DNA of 64,000 nt from Syngnathus acus (taxonomy: Eukaryota; Chordata; Actinopteri; Syngnathiformes; Syngnathidae). Shown here piece after piece: positions 23,996 through 40,172 of this stretch (the first letter of the stretch is position 1; each line of letters begins with the position of its first letter). A program made the translations under genes and the position numbers. The stretch lies in the NCBI RefSeq assembly GCF_901709675.1, contig NC_051090.1:3498342-3562341 (forward strand), given 5' to 3'. A model generated the notes under the pieces. It searched no databases and was not told the origin of the DNA. It worked only from the letters and a program-made list of their open reading frames with translations.

Positions 23996-25666
23996 ATGGC
24001 GACGGCAATATATTTGGAACATTATTTAGACAGTGAGTATCTGTTACGGACAGTAAAAGCGAGTACTTTGCCTGCTTTGCGCTTATTTAAAGTTAACGTT
24101 AGGCCTTATTCTTGTCTTGCGTTGCAAAGTGACAGCAAGTCGCTGTCAGCTCGCGAGCTACTTTAGCACGTAGCATTCTCGCCTACCTCCTCTCTAAGTT
24201 AATAACATGAATTAAGATAACTGCGGCGTTGTAAAATTGTCAGTGACGCATTCCCAGTGCCTATTTGGACATGGGGCTCGTATAAAATGTGAGGTCTGTT
24301 GAATCACGTATATTAAATAGATACACAGCATGCTTTTGCAACCTGTTGGTTCTGGCAGCCGCCTTTTTCTGTAACCATTTACGCACCGGGCAGACCTATT
24401 AAGTCTAGATCTATGCTAGTCTACGATTAATATTTGTATTCTAAAGCCATGTGACTCAATAAAATGTAACAGATGTTAATAAAGGTTACGCTGTCATCTG
24501 TTTTTAGGCATTGAAAACCTTCCATGTGAGCTGCAGAGAAACTTCACACTGATGCGAGACCTGGACAACAGAACGGAAGGTGATTATAAAAATCACACGT
24601 CTGTTTTGGTGCTCCATGTCAAGTTTGCATGACTGTTGTCATCTTGTTAACACTCAAATATGGCGTCCTCTCAGAAAAGAAGGTTGAGATCGACACGCTG
24701 GCCGAGGAGTACATAGCCAAGGTGAAAAACTTGGCGTCAGAACAACGGGTGGAGCACCTGCAGAAGATCCAAAGCGCCTACAGCAAGTGCAAAGAGTTCA
24801 GCGACGACAAAGTGCAGCTAGCCATGCAGACCTACGAGATGGTTGGTCCCAAACACTGATGAATAAGCACTGATACAAAACCAAGCACACAGGCACAAAT
24901 CCTTGAGTGCGCTTTGTTGACACAGGTGGACAAACACATACGGCGGCTGGACGCCGACCTGGCGCGTTTTGAGAACGAGCTGAAGGAGAAGCTGGAAGTG
25001 AGCGGCTATGAAAGCGCAGATGGACGAGTATTGAAAAGTCAGTATAGTTGAGGGCGAGCCTCCATTTTGGACTAAAATCACACTTAATGATTTTTTCTCG
25101 CCAACAGAAGCAGAGTCCCGCAGCCTCAGAGAGAAGCGCAGCTCTCGGGGACGAGCAAGGAAAGGTTCTGATGAAGATTCTCCGAAAAAGAAAAAGATGA
25201 AAAACAGGTCTGTTAATGTATTTTCCTCACAGTATGTTTTTCGTCACCTGTGAAACTTTTTTTCCGATAACAAAATGTCTGACTCGCAGCCCGGACTCGA
25301 CCGACGCCCTCCTGCCCATGCAGCCGTCTGACGTGCTGGACATGCCGGTGGACCCCAACGAGCCCACCTACTGTCTGTGTCACCAGGTGTCGTACGGGGA
25401 GATGATCGGCTGCGACAACCCAGACGTAAGCTCTCGCGTTTGAGCGATTCGGCTTTCTGATGAAATGATCGCGAACTTTGTGTCTCTCGCTTGTTTGCAG
25501 TGTCCCATCGAGTGGTTTCACTTTGCCTGCGTCGACCTCGCCACAAAGCCAAAAGGAAAATGGTGAGCAAGCGCTAATCGGGGTCACCTCGTTCATTGCA
25601 AACTCCAACCATTGTTTCTCTCTTAGGTTTTGTCCACGATGCACTCAAGACAAGAAGAAAAAATAA
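23996..25666 (+). CDS. ing5: Inhibitor of growth protein 5
   Basis: ING5 reads H3K4me3 through its PHD finger and targets HBO1 and MOZ/MORF histone acetyltransferase complexes. Exons: 23996-24032, 24508-24579, 24675-24841, 24926-25037, 25108-25207, 25290-25425, 25501-25562, 25627-25666; total 241 residues (human 240). The N-terminal ING dimerisation coiled coil contains [21 protein letters not shown] basic region KKKKMKNR is the likely nuclear localisation signal. The PHD finger near residues 185-235 has the C4HC3 ligands ([19 protein letters not shown], then WFHFACV and WFCPRC). The PHD text [13 protein letters not shown] fits ING5 rather than ING4 ([13 protein letters not shown]). Confidence 0.95.
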
Positions 25667-26403
25667 GAATATTGCGGTAGTAAAATAGTGTGATTATATA
25701 CAGAAATATATATTTTCGCTCCTCGTCGTACAAGCTTGCTTAATAAGACCGACTGTGGATTTTGGAAGTGATGTGATTCCAGACAAGTATTAACTTTAAC
25801 AGCTTCACGCTCACTTTTCTCACCCATTATACGACAGTCTACTTTGCTTGTAATATATTTTAGGATACTTGAATTTATGAGTTATTTTTTTTATAAAAGC
25901 CTGCTGAGAAATTAAGCTTTTTTTTTTTTTTTTTTTTTTAAACAACCTCACTGAGATTTGTGTCAGAGCGTCCGATATTTCGTTGACCTACTACCTCCAG
26001 CACAGATGTTTAAACAAAATCAGATCTCCTCAAACCAAACCCATAAACATGAGGTTCCTAGTCTGATTATTTTTTTTCCACGAAAACAAATAAATGAATC
26101 AAAATGTGACCTTGTTGAATGTATTGTGGTACTGGTGGTATCAAAAGCACTTTTGACAAAATGTTTCCCTTTTGACAATGCAAAGTTTATATACTTAAAT
26201 TTAATTTCAAACCTCAGATTATATGGGGGAAATATATATCAGATGTTAGTTTGTCAATTTTTTGTGAGGGTTTTGTCCACTAACAAATTGTTTAATCAGC
26301 CTTAAGTGTCTTCTCTCATGGTTGAATGTGAACGCAAGTCATGTAAGCCACAGATAAAGAGCCAAAGGCAATGTATTTTGTACATTCAATATTTTATATA
26401 TCA

Positions 26404-26409
26404 AATAAA
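26404..26409 (+). promoter_or_regulatory. Poly(A) signal AATAAA, likely ing5
   Basis: This AATAAA lies 738 bp after the ing5 stop and just before the convergent cep19 stop codon at 26475. The rest of 25667-26474 is AT-rich 3' UTR with a 22-nt T run at 25918-25939. Confidence 0.5.
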
Positions 26410-26474
26410 TATCCTCTATTAATCAACTGTTGTCTGTCATTGTGTAAATGCATTAAAATCATAATGACTAAATA

Positions 26475-27060
26475 TTAAAATCCGTTGGATTCTTCATCCC
26501 AGCTACATTTCTCATCGTCCGCCTTGGCAAAATCCACCTCCAGGTCATACACAAATTCGGGGTCCTCTCTTTGCGTTCGGTTCTTTTCAAACAGCTCGTC
26601 CATGTGTCTCTTCTTGCGAGCCAGTGCATCGTCGTCCAGCTTGTTGAGGTCCTCAGCTGGGTCCACCTGCAGCGAGGCCAGGCTGCGCTCCAAACTGATG
26701 CCCTGCAGGTGGTCGCGCAGGATAATGTGCAGCCTCTCCAACTGGGTCTGGGAGACCCTCTCCAGGTAGTCCTTGTGCCGGGGGTGGCTTTTCAGCCTTT
26801 CGGCGGCCAGGCTGTAATCTGCAATGAGTCAAAAAAAAAAAATCTGAAATGTTTTGACATAAACTATTATAAAAAAAAAAAAAGATTTTCGGGAGAAATT
26901 TAATACAGATTAATAAATATTGGAATGTACCAGAATACTGTGAAAAGTTTCGCACGGGAATGACTCGTTTTCTCACTTTGTTAGTTTCTGTATTTTTATA
27001 AATCAACACGATGGAAGGTGGGTTGAAGCATACTCCGCAACGCTTCGCCTCGAAACGCAT
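26475..27060 (-). CDS. cep19: Centrosomal protein 19
   Basis: CEP19 sits at the mother centriole and recruits RABL2 to start intraflagellar transport for cilium formation. Two coding exons: 26931-27060 and 26475-26818; total 157 residues (human 163). Residues 1-45 (MRFEAKRCGVCFNPP, VIPVRNFSQYS) and the C-terminal part (EDLNKLDDDALARKKRHMDE, LFEKNRTQREDPEFVYDLEV) match the family closely, including the acidic tail. The open start ATG at 27058-27060 fits the human N-terminus. It is head-to-head with pigx, as a neighbour in the human 3q29 cluster. Confidence 0.93.
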
Positions 27061-27484
27061 GTTTAGTCACTGTTTCTACAAGTACATCAAAACAAACAAA
27101 ACAAGCTTTGCATTCGCTGTATGTAACTCAATTATTTCGTATCGAGCCTACCCTAGTAGCCTAGCAACCATTCGGATTAGGACCCTACTCTCTTTCCGGC
27201 CAAATCGTTCCTGACTTTAATCTAACAAATAATGACGAATGGGAATATGTTTTGTTGTAATCACAAAGTTGTAAGTATGTTTAAAATGTTAATTTCACAA
27301 ACAACTCTTTTGACACAATGTTGTTTTGACTAATGGTTTAATTATATGCTTATTCGTGTTAGGCATTACTACGGCCGCCCTAACGTTAAAAAGGGTCCTT
27401 CGATTTGCACTTCCGTAAACAGATTAAAAGGCATTCTTTTACGTTTATCGCTAACAATATACGATTATTCCCTAGAAGTATGTG
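27061..27484. promoter_or_regulatory. Bidirectional promoter region cep19 / pigx
   Basis: Only 424 bp lie between the two divergent start codons, so the two genes must share or abut promoters here. I see no TATA box in a convincing position on either strand. Assignment is by position only. Confidence 0.55.
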
Positions 27485-28722
27485 ATGCATTTTACATTTT
27501 TCTATCACTCTGTCTTAACCATTTTATTAACATGTCGTCATTTGACTGTGAAGGGTAAGATGTCCTCATATCTGCTATTTCCAGACCTCATAGTAAACCT
27601 TAAAAATGCCCATAAATATTTCCGCTGTGTTTGATTATTTCTGTAGGCGAGAACAGCTGTGCTGCTCTAAAACAGTGGCTCCAGTCAACTACAGTTTCAT
27701 TAGAGATCAAGAACAAGGGTTTTCACAGGTATATTTTCGAATTAGGCTTAGAATTTTAACAAAACAATGGAGGATACAAACGTGTTTTCTTTTAGGGAGG
27801 CAGAAACGACGATTGAGCTCCAGCCTGGTGGTGCGTTCGCGGACGTTCGAGTTTTGCTGCTTCACGCGTGGCCCAGTGGGGTCTATGTGGACCCTTACCA
27901 GCTTGCTTTACTCGACGATGCAGTTGATTGGCAGGTAAACATTAATATAATGTAATAATAAAAATTAAACCAATAATTATAAGGATGCAGTCCATTTTAC
28001 AGGAATGTTGCAAAATTATGATTTTGCTCTACACTGCACATGTAATTGTACTTTTAATGCATTGTGGTAGTAATTGCTTATCTTTGTCAGATATTAGTAG
28101 ATTCCACCATTGACCTGGAGATGCCTGCACACAAAACTCTGGGATTCGTCACCTACGTTTATCCCGCCTTCAGTGAGCAAACGCCCAGCGTGCTCAAAGT
28201 TAGCATCCCTATTCACGGCCGCTATCACCGGCCCTCTTTTACCGGGGAAACATTTGAATCAGTCGTCATAGAACTCCCAAAGCTGCTTTTGCGCATGGAG
28301 AAATGTAAGTAGTTGGATTTACTCAAAAAAAGCAAAGTCTTTTGACGTGCTTTTCTCTCCAAGGTTCACTGGCTGATTTGGAGCCTCACACGGCGACGGA
28401 AGCACCCTGCAACGCTGACAATACAAGCATGTGTCTGTGGTTTCAAGTGCAACATCAGCAGGTGATTTGCTTTCAGACGTCATGACAATTGTAATATTAT
28501 TTGGGAAATATGATGAAGCTGTAAAGATGAAGCATGATCCTAGGTGTTAAATTCCCATGGTTCTTTTGGGCTGTCTTCCCGCAGAGCCCTCGCGACAAGA
28601 CCTTGCATTTACCAGTGGGCGACGGTTCTCTGGTGACGCCCGTCTGCGGCCTGACGCTGGCCGTCACCATGATCTGCTGTTTGGCGCTTTCCAAATACAC
28701 GTGGAAGTATCGGATCGTTTAA
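27485..28722 (+). CDS. pigx: GPI mannosyltransferase 1 subunit PIG-X
   Basis: PIG-X is an ER type I membrane protein that stabilises PIG-M, which adds the first mannose to GPI anchors. Exons: 27485-27554, 27647-27728, 27796-27934, 28091-28304, 28364-28461, 28585-28722; total 246 residues (human 258). The first exon encodes a hydrophobic signal peptide (MHFTFFYHSVLTILLT). Lumenal motifs matching human PIGX are NKGFHR, GVYVDPYQLA and HGRYHRPSF. One C-terminal membrane helix (LTLAVTMICCLALS) is followed by a short basic cytosolic tail YTWKYRIV. The start was chosen because only this frame gives a signal peptide and joins in phase to exon 2. Confidence 0.92.
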
Positions 28723-28965
28723 AACCTCATGGTGCTTGCTGTCTGTTTACCAGATTAATTCTGCTTTACAGTTTCTAAGTACAGATCGATGGCAACAGTC
28801 ATAATTTTGTAATTTTTTTTACTTCATTCTAGTTATTATATTTTAAATTATTTTCTTAAATATATATATAGCATTTTATGTGGAATATTCTTGTTAAGTG
28901 TTTTTGTATCTCTAATTTTCACTCCACTTTGTATACGCTAGTGTATGTTTTGAAAGTGCTTTATA

Positions 28966-28971
28966 AATAAA
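28966..28971 (+). promoter_or_regulatory. Poly(A) signal AATAAA, likely pigx
   Basis: A canonical AATAAA 244 bp after the pigx stop codon, followed by a T/G-rich stretch as expected for a cleavage site. Confidence 0.6.
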
Positions 28972-29178
28972 CTTGAGTTGAGATTACAGTTTGGTTTTTA
29001 TGTCTTAATATCCGTCACACAACAGTACACTATAATTACACTTTACACAATATTTTATTTCTCTGATTGTTTTCATGGTGGCTGGAACATATCCATCTGT
29101 TTTTAGATGCAGGGAGCCAACATAATAATAGCTGACAGAAAATTAAATACTGCGGAAAGAAGGACCTTAAAAATCTAT

Positions 29179-29222
29179 AGTAACGAAGTATACTTTATTA
29201 TGTCGTAGTATACTTCGTTACT
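29179..29222. repeat. Perfect 16-bp inverted repeat, 12-bp spacer
   Basis: The arm AGTAACGAAGTATACT at 29179-29194 is repeated exactly in reverse complement at 29207-29222, separated by 12 bases. It could form a hairpin or cruciform, or mark the ends of a small insertion. It lies between pigx and the presumed pak2 promoter. Confidence 0.85.
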
Positions 29223-29670
29223 TCCCACCACGGCCCATCACAAGTCTCTAGTTCCGCTTCCCCCTTCTCGACATAGCGGAATTATCATCGAAGGGCCCCA
29301 AAAAGACAGAAGGGGGTGAAAAAGTTGCACTGCACATTGTTGTCACCTGTTTTACACCTGGTCTTATTTATGGACGAGTTTCGGATGAAGTACTGCACTT
29401 TTGGGGGATTTACGAACCTTTTTTAAAGCACAGAGGAAGGACAGACCGCAGGGAGTCGAGGAGTTCTGTTCACATTTAACTGCCCGGTGAGAAAGTGACG
29501 AGAAAGCGGCTTAACGGTGGATGCTCGGCCGGCCTTTTTTTTATCGATTTCATTCCCTCTACCTAACAAAGGCATTTATTTTCCTTTTAAGTCACCACTT
29601 TATTATAAGCGAGTTGTCATGGAGGAGATACCGTTAGCTGCGGGCTAACTGTCGGCTAATGAGTTGAGAC

Positions 29671-29719
29671 GCTAACGTTAGCTCGTCCGCTAAATTGCGC
29701 TATCAAAGCTAACGTTAGC
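29671..29719. repeat. Two GCTAACGTTAGC palindromes
   Basis: The 12-bp palindrome occurs at 29671-29682 and 29708-29719, with near copies (GCTAAC, GTTAGC, GCTAACGTTA at 29847) densely spread over 29630-29880. The cluster lies in the presumed 5' region or first intron of pak2, in a CpG-rich stretch. Confidence 0.7.
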
Positions 29720-30664
29720 TTCGCGCGAGCGCCATTGTGAACCATAGCGGCGGTTAGCTTCGAGCTAACAGGCGTGCTAGCTCCAAGGCAAAAGGCGAAT
29801 TATAGCCTGGAGTCGCTCCACTTGTTGGCTAATATAAGTAGCGGATGCTAACGTTATCCCGCTAGCCGCCGCTGTTGTCCAGTAATCGGGCCTTTAAAGT
29901 ACTTTACTTTTGGTAAAATAGACCTACGGAGAAAAAAGTTCTTATTACGTAGTTACACAAAGGAGATAATTTAATTTGGATGTATGTTAGCGAACCTCAT
30001 TGTTATTCTATTCTCCGCAGTTTTGCTTCCTGGTATTTTTATAAACAATGATTAATATTTGCACAAAATGCAATGGGTACACACAACTTGAATACAACAA
30101 CTATTGTTTGTTAAGCAAAAAAACAAAACGTTTTGTGTTGTCAGTCTGATAGCTGTTGACATAACTGGTGCCTGTGTTATCACTGTCAATGTTGTTTTAA
30201 ACCTGTCTGACATCTTTTCAGCCATTAAAACTTGTATAGTTCAATTTGAATATTACACAGTGACTTGTAAGATATTTTATTCTTTTATTTGTTTTAGGTT
30301 TGACCAATAAACGCTTTTGTTTTCCCCATTTTATTAATGAAGTACAAAGTATAAGTACTTTTGCCACCCCTGATAATGTCCATGGTAGTTTTTCACAATG
30401 TGCTTTAATGCTAAAATGTTTGTATAAACAAATCTGGGTTATTTGTTTGGCTACAAATATCCTGTGTGGAACCATTATTTGATTGTGTTTTTTCCTAGGT
30501 ATAGTTCTTCCTTCCTCTCCTGGCTGCACATCCTGCGGTGCTGCATGAGCACACGTGTGCTTCATGCTGATGTGATCCTCCCTCTTCGCTTGCCGCCCCA
30601 TCCATCCTCGCCCCCTCCGCCCCCTCTCCTGCGAAAACAACCCAAACAAACTCCAACCTGAACG

Positions 30665-33526
<2,862 letters not shown>

Positions 33527-34739
33527 GAAGAAGACACACGTACACACACACACACATGCATACACGCACACACTCACACCCATCACGTGCCAACGATTTA
33601 CAATTTGTGCCAGACAAAAGGTTAAGAATATAAACAAAAAAAATCACTGTGAAGAAGACCAAAAATGTCAAGCATGAAAGACACACGCACACAAACACAC
33701 ACACACGCTGTCCATATGAAGTCTCTGACAAACTCTGGTTAGGACTGGGCTTGTATTTAATGAAGATGATGCCTCGTCCTAGTTTCTAGTGTTGTTGTTG
33801 TTGTTTTTTAATCGACTGCCTTAAAAAAATGCAAAAGTGTTGCCTAATGTATTGTGGATTTTTGTCCCCCTGTGATTTTTACTACTTTTTTTGTAATTTT
33901 ACTTTCCTCAGCTCTGTCAGTGTCTTTTTTAGTTCTTTTGATACTTGAATCTCTGTCTCTCGCTCTACTTTTTCATTCGACTGCTTTTATAGGAAACATT
34001 TCAAGAGCACGATATCTTTTTATTGATTTCACATACGCACCACACACATACACTCACACACGACAGAGCTACTGTACCATGTTAGTCCCTTGATAGCAGA
34101 GGTGCACCTTACAGGCAAGTTCATTTTACATGGACAAGGTTTATATTTTCCTCTCTATTGTTGATATTAAAAGTGGAAAAATTGTACAGTTGTTTGTCAA
34201 TAGTGTTAAATCAACGTGGTGTTTAGTTCCCCAAATGTGTTTCTAATCAATTTATACTGGTTTACTGATGGAGGCTGGCCGTATTAAGATCCTATGCATG
34301 CATAAGTAATTGCAATAAGCAGGTCACTCAAAAATGCACAGTTACTCAAATATGTACCCCCCCCCCCCAAAAAAATTTTCTTTCAACAGTAATTTTGATC
34401 TAGAAATGAAATGACTTAAGTGATTTTCCCCACAATATATACTTTTTCAAAAAGTACAAAACAACTCAATAATTGTTCTCACAAAAATGTCCTCTGGAAT
34501 GCCTTCCCAAATAGTTATTTTTATTAGATAAACGTTTTCAAGTGTCTGCAAATGGAAAAAAATATACGACCATCTAATATTAAAAAATGTGATTATTGCC
34601 GGGTTTGCTATGTGCTTTTATTTTGAAAGGAAAGACCCGGATAATGTATGGTACCGCCGAAGAGACCGATTAAAACAGCTCCAGCACGATAACAGAAATT
34701 AACAGCCTCGTTTAGATTATTTCACAGCATTTTCATGTC
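33527..34739. other. pak2 3' UTR and pak2-rpp21 interval
   Basis: 1.2 kb with two CA-rich stretches (about 33539-33573 and 33681-33707), a C-run near 34360-34368 and AT-rich sequence. An ATTAAA near 34168 may be the pak2 poly(A) signal. No further gene seen. Confidence 0.55.
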
Positions 34740-35632
34740 ATGTCCGGGCACGTTAAGGATAAAGAAGCGTACCTAAGACTGAATTATCTCTACCAGGTGA
34801 GTGCAAACCATTATGACTCGAGAGGATCTCGTTTTGAAATGGCTAACCGCTAACTAGCTTCTTTCCCATCTCATCCTGTTTACAGGCTGCACATTGCGTT
34901 TTGGCCGAAAACCCAGACAATGTGGAACTGGCTCGTTTCTACTGTTTTACTCAGCGGACTATCGCAAAACGTCTTGTTCTACGACAGTAAGTTAACCAGC
35001 TGCATAAAAATTTCTTATTTTGAAGGCGCGGTTAAGAATAACAGTTTCCTGTCACTTTATTAACTCAATGGCCACTGATCAAAGTGATAATCGGGGGGGA
35101 AGGTTACTCTGCATTATATTCCATCTTAATTTCTTAATGTAATTTTATTCCTGCAGAGATCCATCGGTGAAAAGAACAATATGCAAGAAGTGTTGCTCCC
35201 CGCTCATCCCAGGTTTGACTGCGACAATCAGACAACGTAAGCCGCATTTATACCCTTCCCACCTGAAGGAATAAAATTGTTTACTAATAAATGCGACTCT
35301 GCCAGGGAAAAGAGGCAAGAAGAGGCGCGTGACGGTCCTGCGATGTCTCAGCTGTAAGCAGAGCAAGACGCTATTGAACGACCCAGATTATTGCTTGTGG
35401 CAGGACCGTCCGGAGGCTCAGGCTCCACTCCAACAAAAAAAAACAGGTAATCCTCATCCAGCATGCATTTGTCAAATTTCCGTAAGTAAATATGTCTCAC
35501 CCCTATTTTTGTTGTTTCCTATCCACAGAACAAGAGGCATCTAGAAATCAGCCCAAAAAGTCCAAATCTAGTCGGGTGGATTGTTCCAGCACAAGTACAA
35601 GTACTGCCGCTACACAGCAAACACCTCCATGA
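34740..35632 (+). CDS. rpp21: Ribonuclease P protein subunit p21
   Basis: Rpp21 is a zinc-binding subunit of nuclear RNase P (and RNase MRP), which trims the 5' leader of pre-tRNAs. Exons: 34740-34796, 34886-34986, 35157-35236, 35306-35446, 35529-35632; total 160 residues (human 154). N-terminal MSGHVKDKEAYLRLNYLYQ and RDPSVKRT-like text (QDPSVKRTICKKCC) match human. Two cysteine pairs (CKKC and CLSC) form the zinc site. The tail is Ser/Thr rich and variable. It is followed tail-to-tail by aqp12, 271 bp between stop codons. Confidence 0.94.
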
Positions 35633-35903
35633 CAAGACGAAATGCAAATGTACAAACTCTTTTGTTATATATCAACTGAAAAATGAGTCATTTTATTTAT
35701 TTCAGTTCACGTTACTTGAACAAGTGATGGTCACACGGCAAACAAATGCGTGATTTTGTTTTTCAAATGACTTTTATTAAAACTAGCAAACGTTTTGCAT
35801 TTTCCCTAATTTTGAAGCCCTTTTTTGTTCTTGATGCCTTCTGTTGTTTGAAGGCTACATTGTAAAAAAAAAAAAAAAGCAAAAAATTAAAAAAACAAAT
35901 CAT

Positions 35904-36939
35904 TCATTTCTTCTTATCATTTTCTCCTCTTTTCCGCACCCGGAAACGCGTCTTATAGAGCAGGTTCTTGGTAAAGATCCTTGGGATGTGGCCCATGTAC
36001 AAGAAGAGGGCCAGGGTCATTCCTGGAAAACACGCAGATTCACTTGTATAAATTTCACACTTGATAAATGGGCAGGTACTCCACAAAAAGAAGAAAAAAA
36101 AAATACAGTTTACCTGTGATGGGGGCCAGCCAGTAGACGAGCGCATACTCTGTCAAGGTGAATCCCGAACAGTTGAAAGTGAGGCCGTAAGCTAGCGAGG
36201 GATTGATGTAAGATGACGTGTAACCTTTGGCTGCCAACGGAAAATCATTGTTATTTCATCACAATCGGGACATGAAATGTACATTTTGTTCTTCTCGAGA
36301 TATTTCTGTTAACTGTTCGAAATATAGGACACTCGCATGCTTACCTATGTGTGACAGGAAGGTGAGGAGCACGGCTCCGGCAGGCACCTTGAGGAATGTG
36401 CTCCTCCCTCTGAGGAAGAGGTGCGCCAGGTAAAAGAGAAGCGCACACACCGCCTCGGTGAAGAAGCCCTCCACGGGCGAGACCAACAGCGAGGTGCTGC
36501 ACTCCCAGCCCATCAGGTTCTTGATCATGTGCATGTCAGTCAGCTCCAGGTTCCAGTAGTATTCAGCCGCCAGCATGGCCAGGAAGGCCCCAAGGAAGTG
36601 GGAGGTCACAGCCAGGACGGTGGTGAACAACGTGGCGTCAAGCTGAAGGAACCTGAGCATGCTCACGCTGGAGTTCCCCAAATGGTCGCCGCAGACTATA
36701 CCGTGGACCAGCAGCACCGCGAACAAAATGGTCACCGTCACGTCCGGGCCCAAGCCCCCGGCCCACTCGCCCACCTCCACGATGGTTTGCACCTCCAGCC
36801 GGCACGCCACCAGCATGAACGACGAGGACAACTCGGACAGGAAGGCGAGGCGCGGCCATCTTTTCAGGGGTACCCGCAGCGAGGCCGCCAAGACCACGCA
36901 CGCCAGGAAGTAGCCAAGAGAAGCGTTGAGTCCCGACAT
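35904..36939 (-). CDS. aqp12: Aquaporin-12
   Basis: This is a superaquaporin (AQP11/12 group) of intracellular membranes, expressed in pancreatic acinar cells in mammals. Three exons: 36345-36939, 36114-36224 and 35904-36022; total 274 residues (human 295). The start MSGLNASLGYFL matches human MAGLNVSLSFFF. Six hydrophobic segments are visible. The first pore motif, NPT in human AQP12, reads NSS here (GNSSVSM), and the second reads NPS (INPSLAYG) instead of NPA. The basic C-terminus (RNLFY-like KNLLYKTRFRVRKRG) supports AQP12 over AQP11. An in-frame upstream ATG at 37030-37032 is not used in this call because it adds a segment absent from the family. Confidence 0.9.
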
Positions 36940-37663
36940 GTTCACGGAGGGTTCGCTCTCTTCTGACAACGTGGCGCACAGAAAGACCCTCTTATCACAC
37001 TGCTGACACCTGCCAAAATACACATGGGCCATTGCAAGGTCAGGTCATCAAGCAGGTCACAAAATTGACATTCAATAAGACTGGTCAACAGCAAATTTGA
37101 ATAGGTAAAACATCTTTCAGGTTTTTGAGATATTTTCAATGTTTGTTTTTGAGTTTGACCTATAAATGACTTTTTAGACTATACGTTGTTATTCATAGCG
37201 AGGGCATTTTATTGCTGAACCTAACTCTTAATTTATGCATATTAAATATATGACTATACATATTAAATAATTGTATTTCTTGATACGCTCGATAAAAAAC
37301 TACTCGGAATCACCTCAAAATAGATCACCATGAAACCTACATTGTGATTGGATACTGAGATGACGTATGGGCTCAAACCAGGAAGTGATTTTCAGTAAGG
37401 GCGGAAGTAATTTAGAAGTATATAAAAACGCGACATACTTCGATGTAACCCACACCAATTCTGAATTTGAAAGTTTGAGATTAATCAAATACATAATTTA
37501 CTGATACAATGATTGATGTAAGCGTAAAACGTAAAACCCGAGTGTAGCACGCGTGCGTGCGTACGTCACGTAATTGCGCACGCACGAGCAAGCCAGTCAA
37601 GCGACTGAATGGGAGAGGGGCCGAAGCCGACGGTCCACAGTGCGGAATGACAACTCATCGGGG
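36940..37663. other. Divergent promoter region aqp12 / slc35d1
   Basis: 724 bp between divergent start codons, AT-rich in the middle and CpG-bearing near slc35d1 (37545-37660). It probably contains both promoters. No other feature recognised. Confidence 0.5.

Positions 37664-40172
<2,509 letters not shown>

Larger units (their letters stand above)
28723..30664. other. pigx 3' flank and pak2 promoter / 5' UTR region
   Basis: About 1.9 kb. It holds the pigx AATAAA at 28966-28971, an inverted repeat at 29179-29222, and a segment of about 29380-29486 followed by a good GTGAGA donor that may be the non-coding first exon of pak2. It also holds a cluster of GCTAACGTTAGC-type words at 29630-29880, and otherwise AT-rich intron-like sequence up to the first coding exon. 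Confidence 0.5.

Noticed and set aside
29179-29222. loxP-like recombination site
   Set aside because: Arms share GAAGTATA-type letters with loxP by chance only; arm length is 16 and spacer 12 instead of 13 and 8, and no recombinase gene is present.
36940-37032. N-terminal extension of aqp12 from an upstream in-frame ATG
   Set aside because: The 31 extra residues are cysteine- and charge-rich and absent from AQP12 proteins; the ATG at 36939 matches the family start.
37574-37663. N-terminal extension of slc35d1 similar in length to human
   Set aside because: The frame is open but has no ATG before 37664.
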